The position numbers and the translations under genes were made by a program. This document shows positions 23,464-30,261 of a stretch of 64,000 nucleotides of DNA, piece by piece (the first letter of the stretch is position 1; each line of letters begins with the position of its first letter). Origin of the DNA: JALZKA01 sp963753385 (GTDB lineage Bacteria; Actinomycetota; Thermoleophilia; Solirubrobacterales; 70-9); NCBI GenBank assembly GCA_963753385.1, contig CAVWCC010000008.1, positions 744,001-808,000 of the forward strand, read 5' to 3'. Under the pieces are notes generated by a model. It was given only the letters and a program-made list of their open reading frames with translations. It was not told the DNA's origin and ran no database searches.

Positions 23464-24351
23464 ATGAGCGAGAGGGCCACTTTCCGGGTCAAGCGAGGCC
23501 TCGCCGAGATGCTCAAGGGCGGAGTGATCATGGACGTGGTCACGGCCGACGAGGCACGGATCGCCGAGGAGGCGGGCGCCGTCGCGGTGATGGCGCTCGA
23601 GCGGGTTCCGGCCGACATCCGCCGCGACGGCGGGGTCGCGCGGATGAGCGATCCCACGATGATCGAGGAGATCCAGGCGGCCGTGACGATCCCCGTGATG
23701 GCCAAGGCCCGGATCGGCCATTTCGTCGAGGCGCAGGTCCTGCAATCGCTCGAGGTCGATTACGTCGACGAGTCCGAGGTCCTGACTCCGGCCGACGAGG
23801 CCAACCACATCGACAAGCACGCTTTCGAGGTCCCGTTCGTCTGCGGCGCGACCAATCTGGGCGAGGCGCTGCGCCGGATCGCCGAGGGCGCCGCCATGAT
23901 CCGCTCGAAGGGCGAGGCCGGCACCGGCAACATCGTCGAGGCCGTCCGCCACCTGCGCGACATCACGGGTGGAATCAAGCGTCTCAAGGCGCTCCCGCGC
24001 GAGGAGCTGCCGGCCGCGGCCAAGGAGCTTCAGGCACCGCTCGAGGTGGTCGCCGAGGTCGCTGAGGCCGGCTGGCTCCCGGTGCCGCTGTTCTGCGCCG
24101 GCGGGATCGCGACGCCCGCGGACGCCGCGCTCACCATGCAGCTCGGCGCCGAGGGGAACTTCGTCGGCTCCGGCATCTTCAAGTCCTCCGATCCCGAGCG
24201 CCGCGCTCGGGCGATCGTCGAGGCGACGACCCACTTCGAGGATCCGGCACGGGTCACCGCAGCCTCGATGGGGCTCGGCGAGGCCATGCGCGGCGACGAC
24301 ATCGCGCAGCTCGCGGCGGAGGGCGAGCTGCTGCAGCACCGCGGAGCCTGA
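23464..24351 (+). CDS. pdxS: Pyridoxal 5'-phosphate synthase subunit PdxS
   Basis: A 295-residue (beta/alpha)8 protein that condenses ribose 5-phosphate, glyceraldehyde 3-phosphate and ammonia into PLP. Diagnostic blocks are KGGVIMDVVTADEARIAEEAGA (start), ALERVPADIRRDGGVARMSDP, NHIDKHAFEVPFVCGATNLGEALRRI, MIRSKGEAGTGNIVEAVRH and the late FCAGGIATPADAAL ... FVGSGIFKSSDP phosphate-binding stretch. The active Lys residues are present within these blocks. It is followed three bases later by pdxT, with which it forms the 12:12 synthase complex; ammonia is channelled from PdxT. Length is as expected. Confidence 0.97.
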   Translation: MSERATFRVKRGLAEMLKGGVIMDVVTADEARIAEEAGAVAVMALERVPADIRRDGGVARMSDPTMIEEIQAAVTIPVMAKARIGHFVEAQVLQSLEVDYVDESEVLTPADEANHIDKHAFEVPFVCGATNLGEALRRIAEGAAMIRSKGEAGTGNIVEAVRHLRDITGGIKRLKALPREELPAAAKELQAPLEVVAEVAEAGWLPVPLFCAGGIATPADAALTMQLGAEGNFVGSGIFKSSDPERRARAIVEATTHFEDPARVTAASMGLGEAMRGDDIAQLAAEGELLQHRGA

Positions 24352-24354
24352 TCA

Positions 24355-24957
24355 TTGACCCCCTCCGAGCCGCTCGTGCCGCCGGTAGCGGAGCGGGTCG
24401 CGCTGCGGATCGGCGTCCTGGCCAGCCAGGGGGACTTCGCTGCCCACGTGAGCATGCTGCGCGCGCTCGGCGCCGACGCGGCCGAGGTCCGCACGCCGGC
24501 GGCGCTCGAGGGCCTCGACGGCCTCGTCATCCCCGGTGGCGAGTCCACGACGATCGCGAAGGCGGTCGAGCGCGACGGGCTCGAGCCGGCGATCCGGGCG
24601 CACCACGAGTCCGGGCGCCCGATCCTGGGCACGTGCGCGGGGATGATCCTGTGCGCCCGCAACCACCTCGGCCTGCTCGACGCGAGCTGCCGGCGCAACG
24701 CGTTCGGCCGCCAGCTCGCGAGCTTCGAGGCCGACCTGGAGGTCGTCGGGCTCGGTCCGGAGCCTCTCAGGGCGGTGTTCATCCGTGCGCCCTGGATCGA
24801 GGAATCCGGGCCGGAGGTGGAGATTCTCGCCCGAGTCGGAGAGCATCCCGTCGTCGTCGAGAGGGTCGCCGTCCTGGCGTGTGCATTCCACCCGGAGCTG
24901 ACTGACGATTCGCGGATTCACGCGCTGTTAATGGCAATGGCAACCACTGTGCGCTGA
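24355..24957 (+). CDS. pdxT: Pyridoxal 5'-phosphate synthase glutaminase subunit PdxT
   Basis: A 200-residue class I glutaminase that releases ammonia from glutamine for PdxS. Motifs: IGVLASQGDFAAHVSML (beta1/helix), LVIPGGESTTI (oxyanion GGEST), LGTCAGMILCA (nucleophile Cys) and CAFHPELTDD (catalytic His and Glu near the C-terminus). Start codon is TTG, three bases after pdxS, so the pair is one transcript. The N-terminus is about 15 residues longer than typical PdxT. Confidence 0.95.
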   Translation: MTPSEPLVPPVAERVALRIGVLASQGDFAAHVSMLRALGADAAEVRTPAALEGLDGLVIPGGESTTIAKAVERDGLEPAIRAHHESGRPILGTCAGMILCARNHLGLLDASCRRNAFGRQLASFEADLEVVGLGPEPLRAVFIRAPWIEESGPEVEILARVGEHPVVVERVAVLACAFHPELTDDSRIHALLMAMATTVR

Positions 24958-24984
24958 GCGCGGACCGAGGCCGAGACCGAATAG

Positions 24985-25035
24985 GGGAAATTGAGAGGGT
25001 GAGGGGGCGAACTTGACAGATAGGGGGAGAACTTG
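24985..25035 (+). promoter_or_regulatory. Tripled ribosome-binding-site/TTG units before the M29 aminopeptidase
   Basis: Three imperfect ~21-base units occur in a row, each a G-rich Shine-Dalgarno tract followed by TTG: GGGGAAATTGAGAGG, GGGGGCGAACTTGACAG, GGGGGAGAACTTGAGAG. The first opens a four-codon frame; the second opens one whose TGA overlaps the third, genuine TTG at 25033 (TTGA). This looks like a small coupled leader. Confidence 0.4.
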
Positions 25036-26136
25036 AGAGACCCGAGAGTCGGGAACCTGGCAAAGATCCTCGTCGGCTACTCGACCGGCGTGAAGAAGGA
25101 CGAGACCTGCCTGATCGAGGGCTCGAGCGCTGCCGAGCCACTGATCGAGGCCGTCTACGAGGAGGTCATGGCCGCCGGCGCCCACCCGGTCGTCGCGATG
25201 TCGTTCACCGAGCAGCAGTCGACCTACTTCGAGCACGCCTCCGACCCCCAGCTCGAATGGATCTCGCCGCTCCAGCAGTGGGCCGCCGACGACGCTGACT
25301 GTCGGATCGCGATCGGCGCCGACACGAATACGCGGGCGCTCTCCGGGATCTCACCGGAACGCCAGACCAAGCGCCAAGCCGCCACCCGCCCGCTGATGGA
25401 GAGCATGATGAAGCGCTCGGCCGACGGCGAGCATCGCTGGGTCTACACGATCTTCCCGACCAACGCCTATGCCTCCGACGCCGGCATGAGCCTCACCGCT
25501 TTCGAGGACTTCTACTTCGGCGCCTGCCTCGCCGACACGGGCGATCCGCTCCTGAACTGGAAGCAGGCGTCGGAGGAGACGCGCCGGCTCGCCGAGCACT
25601 CAAACGGCCACTCCGAGGTCCACATCACCGCGCCCGGAACCGACATCCGGCTCGGGGTCGAGGGCCGCACGTTCATCCCCTGCTTCGGGGACCGCAACAT
25701 GCCTGACGGCGAGTTCTTCACCGGGCCGGTCGAGGACTCGGTCGAGGGCGAGGTCTCGTTCCACCTGCCGGCGATGGTCGGCGGGCGCGAGGTCGCCGGC
25801 GTGCGGTTCCGCTTCGAGGCCGGCAAGATCGTCGACGCGTCCGCCGATCTCGGCGAGGGGTTCCTGATCGAGCTGCTCGACACCGACGAGGGCTCGCGCC
25901 GGCTCGGCGAGCTCGGGATCGGCACCAACTACAAGATCGACCGCGGGACCCGCGACGTGCTGCTCGACGAGAAGATCGGCGGCACCGTGCACATGGCCGT
26001 CGGGGCGAGCTATCCGGAGTCGGGCGGCGTCAACGAGAGCGCCGTCCACACCGACCTCGTCTGCGACCTGCGCCAGGGCGGCCGGATCGACCTCGACGGC
26101 GAGCTGATCCAGGAAAACGGCAAGTTCGTCGTCTAA
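25033..26136 (+). CDS. M29 family (thermophilic) aminopeptidase
   Basis: A 367-residue dizinc aminopeptidase of the AmpS/PepS/Apt group. Recognisable elements: the N-terminal LAKILVGYSTGVKKDETCLIEGS domain, the catalytic C-terminal domain with CFGDRNMPDGEFFTGPVEDSVEGEV (metal-ligand Glu), TNYKIDRGTRDVLLDEKIGGTVHMAVGASYPESGG (ligands His and Glu) and HTDLVCDLRQGGRIDLDG. It starts at TTG 25033 with GGGGGAGA just upstream. It probably removes N-terminal residues from peptides in the cytoplasm. Located between pdxT and yebC, where this family is not always found. Confidence 0.92.
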   Translation: MRDPRVGNLAKILVGYSTGVKKDETCLIEGSSAAEPLIEAVYEEVMAAGAHPVVAMSFTEQQSTYFEHASDPQLEWISPLQQWAADDADCRIAIGADTNTRALSGISPERQTKRQAATRPLMESMMKRSADGEHRWVYTIFPTNAYASDAGMSLTAFEDFYFGACLADTGDPLLNWKQASEETRRLAEHSNGHSEVHITAPGTDIRLGVEGRTFIPCFGDRNMPDGEFFTGPVEDSVEGEVSFHLPAMVGGREVAGVRFRFEAGKIVDASADLGEGFLIELLDTDEGSRRLGELGIGTNYKIDRGTRDVLLDEKIGGTVHMAVGASYPESGGVNESAVHTDLVCDLRQGGRIDLDGELIQENGKFVV

Positions 26137-26147
26137 ACGAGAGGGCC

Positions 26148-26171
26148 GTGGCCGGCCCCCGTGCCGGCCAC
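26148..26171 (+). terminator. GC-rich hairpin after the aminopeptidase gene
   Basis: GTGGCCGGC (26148-26156) pairs perfectly with GCCGGCCAC (26163-26171). There is no T-tract, so it may act as an mRNA 3' stabiliser or a factor-assisted terminator. Confidence 0.4.
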
Positions 26172-26289
26172 AGCCCATCTCTTCGGCATCCCCACTTGGT
26201 ACGAGCGCTCGAGTTGCCCGCGCCTTGGCGGCATCGAGGCATCCGGGCGCAATACGGGAAACACGCGCCTCCGCCTGAAGTTGCGTTCG

Positions 26290-26295
26290 TAGAAT
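26290..26295 (+). promoter_or_regulatory. Candidate -10 element of yebC (leaderless)
   Basis: TAGAAT ends six bases before ATG 26302, with CGGCGT between and no ribosome-binding site. Confidence 0.45.
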
Positions 26296-26301
26296 CGGCG
26301 T

Positions 26302-27054
26302 ATGGCCGGACATTCGAAGTGGGCCTCGATCAAGCACAAGAAGGCCGCCACCGACGCGAAGCGCGGGAAGCTATTCACGAAGCTCGCGCGGGCGATCACC
26401 GTGGCCGCGCGGGAGGGCGGGGGAGACCCCGCGGGCAACCACCCGCTGGCCGCCGCGATCGAGAAGGCGAGGGGTTACTCGATGCCCAAGGACAACATCC
26501 AGCGGGCGATCGACCGCGGCACGGGCGAGGGTGAAGCCGGGGCGATCGAGCGTGTCGTCTACGAGGGCTACGGTCCCGGCGGCGCGGCGGTGCTGGTCGA
26601 CGCCCTGACCGACAACCGCAACCGGACCGGGGCGGAGGTGCGCAACATCTTCGACAAGCAGGGTGGCAGCCTCGGCGAGCCCGGGTCGGTGGCATGGCAG
26701 TTCGAGAAGAAAGGCGTCGTGATCGTCGACGGCGAGCGTTACGGCGAGGACGACCTGATGCCCGCGATCGACGCCGGCGCCGAAGACGTGGCGGTCGATG
26801 ACGATGCGCTCAAGGTCACCTCCGAGCCCGCCGCCCTGCCGGCGGTGCGCGCGGCTCTCGAGGCAGCGGGCATCGAGGTCGAGTCCGCCGAGCTCGCGAT
26901 GGAGCCCAAGACCGTGGTCGAGGTGACGGAGACCGGCGAGGCGCGCCGCCTCGTCCGCCTGATCGACGCACTCGACGACCACGACGACGTCGACGAGGTC
27001 CACGCGAACTTCGACATCCCGGCGGAGCTGCTCGAGGAAGCGGACGCGGTCTAG
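26302..27054 (+). CDS. yebC: YebC/PmpR family DNA-binding or translation-related protein
   Basis: A 250-residue TACO1-like protein: MAGHSKWASIKHKKAATDAKRGKLFTKLA at the N-terminus, NPAGNHPLAAAIEKARGYSMPKDNIQRAIDRG-like second block, YEGYGPGGAAVLVDALTDNRNRTGAEVRNIF in the middle and the C-terminal DDHDDVDEVHANFDIP. These are all the family blocks at normal length. The family was called transcriptional regulator, and YebC-type proteins have also been linked to relief of ribosome stalling. In actinobacteria it commonly lies between pdxT and ruvC, as here. Confidence 0.95.
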   Translation: MAGHSKWASIKHKKAATDAKRGKLFTKLARAITVAAREGGGDPAGNHPLAAAIEKARGYSMPKDNIQRAIDRGTGEGEAGAIERVVYEGYGPGGAAVLVDALTDNRNRTGAEVRNIFDKQGGSLGEPGSVAWQFEKKGVVIVDGERYGEDDLMPAIDAGAEDVAVDDDALKVTSEPAALPAVRAALEAAGIEVESAELAMEPKTVVEVTETGEARRLVRLIDALDDHDDVDEVHANFDIPAELLEEADAV

Positions 27055-27061
27055 GCGTTCG

Positions 27062-27083
27062 GCCCCCGTGTCGAGGGGGCTTT
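27062..27083 (+). terminator. Intrinsic terminator of yebC
   Basis: GCCCCC (27062-27067), loop GTGTCGA, GGGGGC (27075-27080), then TTTCG. The stop codon TAG is eight bases upstream. Confidence 0.6.
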
Positions 27084-27536
27084 CGTGCTGCCACGCTTCG
27101 TGGCAAAGCCGCCGAAGGCGGTGAAAGGGGAGGTCCGGGAGGGGTAGATGCCTTTCCTGCCGCTGGGGCGCCAGAAGTGCATCCACATCGGTCCGGACGC
27201 CACTTCCGAGGAACGCAATCGGGATCGAGGGTCAGATGGACCCCGAATCCCGAATTCGATGAGACATCCGCCGCGGATCGCATCGAGTGAAGGGTTATGC
27301 CGGTTATGTCGGCTAAACCCTTCGCTCGATTGATGAGCCGGTCCCGGAGCCCCCGGAAGCTGGCCGCAGCGCATATCACCACCTCCCCGCAGACCGCCAC
27401 TCTCACCCCCTTACCCAGCCCGACCCGCCTTCGCGGTCCACGAACCGCCCCACGAACGACCGCAGGCGCAGCGGAGCAAGCACGCCGGCGCGCACGCCCG
27501 GGGAGGCATCCGAGGGCGTAGCGAGAATCAGTAGCC
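27084..27536. other. 453-base gap rich in hairpins, candidate structured RNA
   Basis: No convincing protein gene is present. Four further stem-loops follow the yebC terminator: TGCCACG/CGTGGCA (27088-27104), GCCGCC/GGCGGT (27109-27123), a double stem GGGAT + GGGTC with GACCC + ATCCC (27221-27251), and a 15-base near-perfect arm pair ATCGAGTGAAGGGTT / AACCCTTCGCTCGAT (27282-27296 and 27316-27330) with an inner GCCG/CGGC stem. A short frame MPFLPLGRQKC (27148-27333) crosses them and is probably spurious. Confidence 0.4.
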
Positions 27537-28040
27537 GTGGTGGTAGTGATGGGCATCGACCCCGGCGTCGCCAACACGGGCTTCGGCGTGGTCCGTGTGG
27601 CCGGCGGCGCGATGAGCGCCGTTGACGGCGGCGTGATCGAGGCGCCCGCCGACCTCGAGCCCGCGGGGCGCCTCGCGCGGATCCACGCCGGGCTGAGCGA
27701 GCTGATCGCCTGGCACGAGCCTGCGGCGGTCGCGATCGAGGAGCTCTACTTCGGCAAGAACGTGCGCTCCGCGATCGGCGTCGGGCAGGCTCGCGGCGTC
27801 GCGATGCTCGCCGCCGCCGAGCGCGGCATCCCCTGCTTCGACTACACCCCGCAGGCCGTGAAGATGGCCGTCTGCGGTTCGGGCGCCGCGGCGAAGGCAC
27901 AGGTGCAGCGCATGGTTGGGACGCTGCTCCACCTACCGTCCCCGCCGGCGTCGGACCACGCTGCCGACGCGCTCGCGGTCGCGATCTGCCACGCGAGCCA
28001 TGTGCCGGCCGCCGCCGCGGTCGCTGGAGCGGCGTCTTGA
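27537..28040 (+). CDS. ruvC: Holliday junction resolvase RuvC
   Basis: A 167-residue endonuclease that cleaves Holliday junctions as a dimer with RuvAB. The acidic active site is visible: Asp in MGIDPGVANTGFGVV (about residue 7), Glu in AIEELYFGKNVRSAIGVGQARGV (about 67) and the pair in SDHAADALAVAICH (about 139-142). It starts at GTG 27537; two further in-frame GTG codons follow at once, so the exact start is uncertain by a residue or two. The stop overlaps the ruvA start. Confidence 0.97.
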   Translation: MVVVMGIDPGVANTGFGVVRVAGGAMSAVDGGVIEAPADLEPAGRLARIHAGLSELIAWHEPAAVAIEELYFGKNVRSAIGVGQARGVAMLAAAERGIPCFDYTPQAVKMAVCGSGAAAKAQVQRMVGTLLHLPSPPASDHAADALAVAICHASHVPAAAAVAGAAS

Positions 28041-28627
28041 TCGCGTCGGTCCGCGGCGAGGTGCTCGTCCGCAGGCCCGACCACGTCGTCATCGAGACCG
28101 GCGGCGTCGGCTATCACCTGTCCGTCTCGGCCGAGACGCTCAAGGCGGTGCCGGCTCACGGTAAGCAGGCGACCCTTCACGCCCACCTCGTGGTCCGCGA
28201 CGACGCCCTGCAGCTCTACGGCTTCGCGACCGAGGAGGAGCGCGACCTCTTCGTCCACCTCAACTCGGTGTCGGGTGTGGGGCCGAAGATGGCGATCGCG
28301 ATCCTCTCGGGCGGCAGCCCGCGCGAGCTCCTGAAGGCGATCGCGCTCGGCGACCACAAGCGCTTCCAGGCCGCCCCCGGCGTCGGCAAGCGCACCGCGG
28401 AGCGCGTGATCGTCGAGCTTCGGGAGAAGGTCGCGGGAGAGCTCGAGCAGGCAGCACCGAGCACGGCCGCGGCAGACGGGGAGGAGGAGCCCAGGCTGCT
28501 TGCGCGCGAGGGCCTCGTCAACCTCGGGTACTCGCTGATGGAGGCCGAGCGGCTGCTCGACGGGGCCGAGGGCGAAACCCCAGAGGACCTGATCGGCGCC
28601 GCGCTGAGGGCGGCGGCCAACGCATGA
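28037..28627 (+). CDS. ruvA: Holliday junction branch migration protein RuvA
   Basis: A 196-residue protein with the OB-fold N-terminus (MIASVRGEVLVRRPDHVVIETGGVGYHL), two helix-hairpin-helix motifs (LNSVSGVGPKMAIAILS; QAAPGVGKRTAERVIVELREKV, about 75-130) and the mobile C-terminal domain III that contacts RuvB (ALREGLVNLGYSLMEAERLL-like). TTG start overlapping ruvC by four bases; the stop overlaps ruvB by four. RuvA tetramers grip the four-way junction. Confidence 0.97.
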   Translation: MIASVRGEVLVRRPDHVVIETGGVGYHLSVSAETLKAVPAHGKQATLHAHLVVRDDALQLYGFATEEERDLFVHLNSVSGVGPKMAIAILSGGSPRELLKAIALGDHKRFQAAPGVGKRTAERVIVELREKVAGELEQAAPSTAAADGEEEPRLLAREGLVNLGYSLMEAERLLDGAEGETPEDLIGAALRAAANA

Positions 28628-29685
28628 TCTCGCGAGACCCGAACTTCGACGGTGAGCTTCCCGAGGGCGTGGCGCCGAGCGTCGCCGAGATGCGAGTCGC
28701 GGATCCGGACGACGAGCTCGACCGCTCGCTGCGGCCGGCGCGACTCGCGGACTTCGTGGCGCAGGAGGCCGTGACCGACCAGCTCGCGGTCTTCATCGAG
28801 GCCGCCCGCGGCCGGGGCGAGCCCCTCGACCACGTGCTGCTCTCGGGTCCTCCCGGGCTCGGCAAGACCTCGCTGGCGCACATCATCGCCGTGGAGATGG
28901 GCGTCCCGCTCGTGCATACCGCGGCGCCCGCCCTGGAGCGCAAGGCGGACATCGCGGCCTTCCTGACCTCGCTCGAGCCGAACTCCGTGTTCTTCATCGA
29001 CGAGATCCACCGGATGCCGCCGGCGATCGAGGAGACGCTCTACCCGGCGATGGAGGACCGGCGCCTGCCGGTGGTCCTCGGACAGGGGGCGGGAGCACGT
29101 ACCGTCACGCTCGACCTGCCGCCGTTCACCCTGGTGGGCGCAACGACTCGCGCCGGCCTGCTCTCGAAGCCCCTTCACGACCGCTTCGGCGTCTCGCACC
29201 GACTCGAGCACTACGACGCCGCCGACCTGGCCGTGATCGTCCGCCGCTCGGCCGGGATCCTCGAGGTCGAGATCGAGCCCGCCGGCGAGGCCGCGATCGC
29301 CTCGCGCTCGCGCGGCACGCCGCGGGTCGCGAACCGGCTGCTGCGGCGGGTGCGGGACTTCGCCGAGGTGCGCGGAACCGGTGTCGTCACCGGCGAGATC
29401 GCCATCGAGGCGCTCGGCCTGCTCGACGTGGACGAGGCCGGCCTCAACCGCCACGACCGCGTGATCCTCGAGACGATCGCCAACAAGTTCTCCGGCGGCC
29501 CCGTGGGCCTGACGACGCTCGCCGACGCGATCGACGAGGAGACCGACACGCTCGAGGGCGTGTACGAGCCGTACCTGATCCAGCAGGGCCTGATCAAGCG
29601 CACGCAGCGCGGCCGGGTCCTGACCGAGCGCGGCTACGAGCACCTCGGCCTGCCGGTTCCCGAAGGCGCGGCGACGCTCTTTTAG
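28624..29685 (+). CDS. ruvB: Holliday junction branch migration helicase RuvB
   Basis: A 353-residue AAA+ motor. Walker A GPPGLGKTSLA (about 75-85), Walker B VFFIDEIHRM (about 121-130), sensor 1 LVGATTRAGLLSKPLHDRFG with the arginine finger, and the C-terminal winged helix (TLADAIDEETDTLEGVYEPYLIQQGLIKRTQRGRVLT) are all intact. It starts by ATGA overlap with ruvA, completing a normal ruvCAB operon. The N-terminal 25 residues are longer than in E. coli. Confidence 0.98.
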   Translation: MISRDPNFDGELPEGVAPSVAEMRVADPDDELDRSLRPARLADFVAQEAVTDQLAVFIEAARGRGEPLDHVLLSGPPGLGKTSLAHIIAVEMGVPLVHTAAPALERKADIAAFLTSLEPNSVFFIDEIHRMPPAIEETLYPAMEDRRLPVVLGQGAGARTVTLDLPPFTLVGATTRAGLLSKPLHDRFGVSHRLEHYDAADLAVIVRRSAGILEVEIEPAGEAAIASRSRGTPRVANRLLRRVRDFAEVRGTGVVTGEIAIEALGLLDVDEAGLNRHDRVILETIANKFSGGPVGLTTLADAIDEETDTLEGVYEPYLIQQGLIKRTQRGRVLTERGYEHLGLPVPEGAATLF

Positions 29686-29711
29686 CTGCCCGAAAGGCGG
29701 CGCGCGTTTAC

Positions 29712-29717
29712 TAGCCT
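29712..29717 (+). promoter_or_regulatory. Candidate -10 element before the Zn-ribbon/PAS gene
   Basis: TAGCCT lies nine bases before GTG 29727. Spacing is at the long end for a leaderless start. Confidence 0.3.
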
Positions 29718-29726
29718 TGATTTCTG

Positions 29727-30212
29727 GTGCCCTACTTCATCTGCCCCAACTGCGGAAACAGGGAGCTCTCCGGTGACCGCACCGCCGGCTTCTCGAACCG
29801 CCCGAAGGGCTGCCCGAAGTGCGGGTTCGGATTTCTGTTCGAGCTGCTCGACGACTACTACCCGGCGCCGGACGCCGCCTTCTTCACGTGTGACAAGGAC
29901 GGCCGGGTGCTCGACGTCGGCCGCGGTGGCTACGAGCTGACCGGCCTCAAGGACGAGGACGTGATCGGGCGCCCGGTGCAGGACGTCCTCGGCCTCGAGT
30001 GGGTCGACCCGGGCGACGGGGGCAAGGAGGCGGACGCGGACCGCAACGGAACCACCGACCCGATCGAGACGACGCTCGAGTGGGGCGTCCGCTCGCTCGG
30101 CAAGCGCGTCCAGGTGAACGCCGAGGGCGACCTGCCGGCGGAGGCGGTGGCCGATCTCTTCCCCGCCTACGACGACGACGGCGGGCTCCTGCTCGTGCTC
30201 ACGCCTGAGTAG
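29727..30212 (+). CDS. Zinc-ribbon plus PAS-like domain protein
   Basis: A 161-residue protein from GTG 29727. Residues 3-40 are a zinc ribbon (FICPNCGNRELSG ... KGCPKCGFGFLFELL, two C-x2-C). Residues 50-105 have a PAS-like sequence (AFFTCDKDGRVLDVGRGGYELTGLKDEDVIGRPVQDVLGL). The remainder is acidic with FPAYDDDGGLLLVLTPE. It lies between ruvB and secDF, where yajC is usual in other bacteria. It could be a small sensor; nothing shows the signal or partner. Confidence 0.65.
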   Translation: MPYFICPNCGNRELSGDRTAGFSNRPKGCPKCGFGFLFELLDDYYPAPDAAFFTCDKDGRVLDVGRGGYELTGLKDEDVIGRPVQDVLGLEWVDPGDGGKEADADRNGTTDPIETTLEWGVRSLGKRVQVNAEGDLPAEAVADLFPAYDDDGGLLLVLTPE

Positions 30213-30261
30213 GGTGCGCGTCGCGAACCCGCCCGGCGCCGCCGAACGGCTCGATAGATAA

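Noticed and set aside
25013..25018. TTGACA as a -35 promoter box for the aminopeptidase
   Set aside because: No -10 hexamer lies 16-19 bases downstream and the sequence is explained by the repeated RBS/TTG units.
27148..27333. Small Cys-containing protein MPFLPLGRQKC...
   Set aside because: It crosses several hairpins, has no protein-like pattern and there is an equally open antisense frame.
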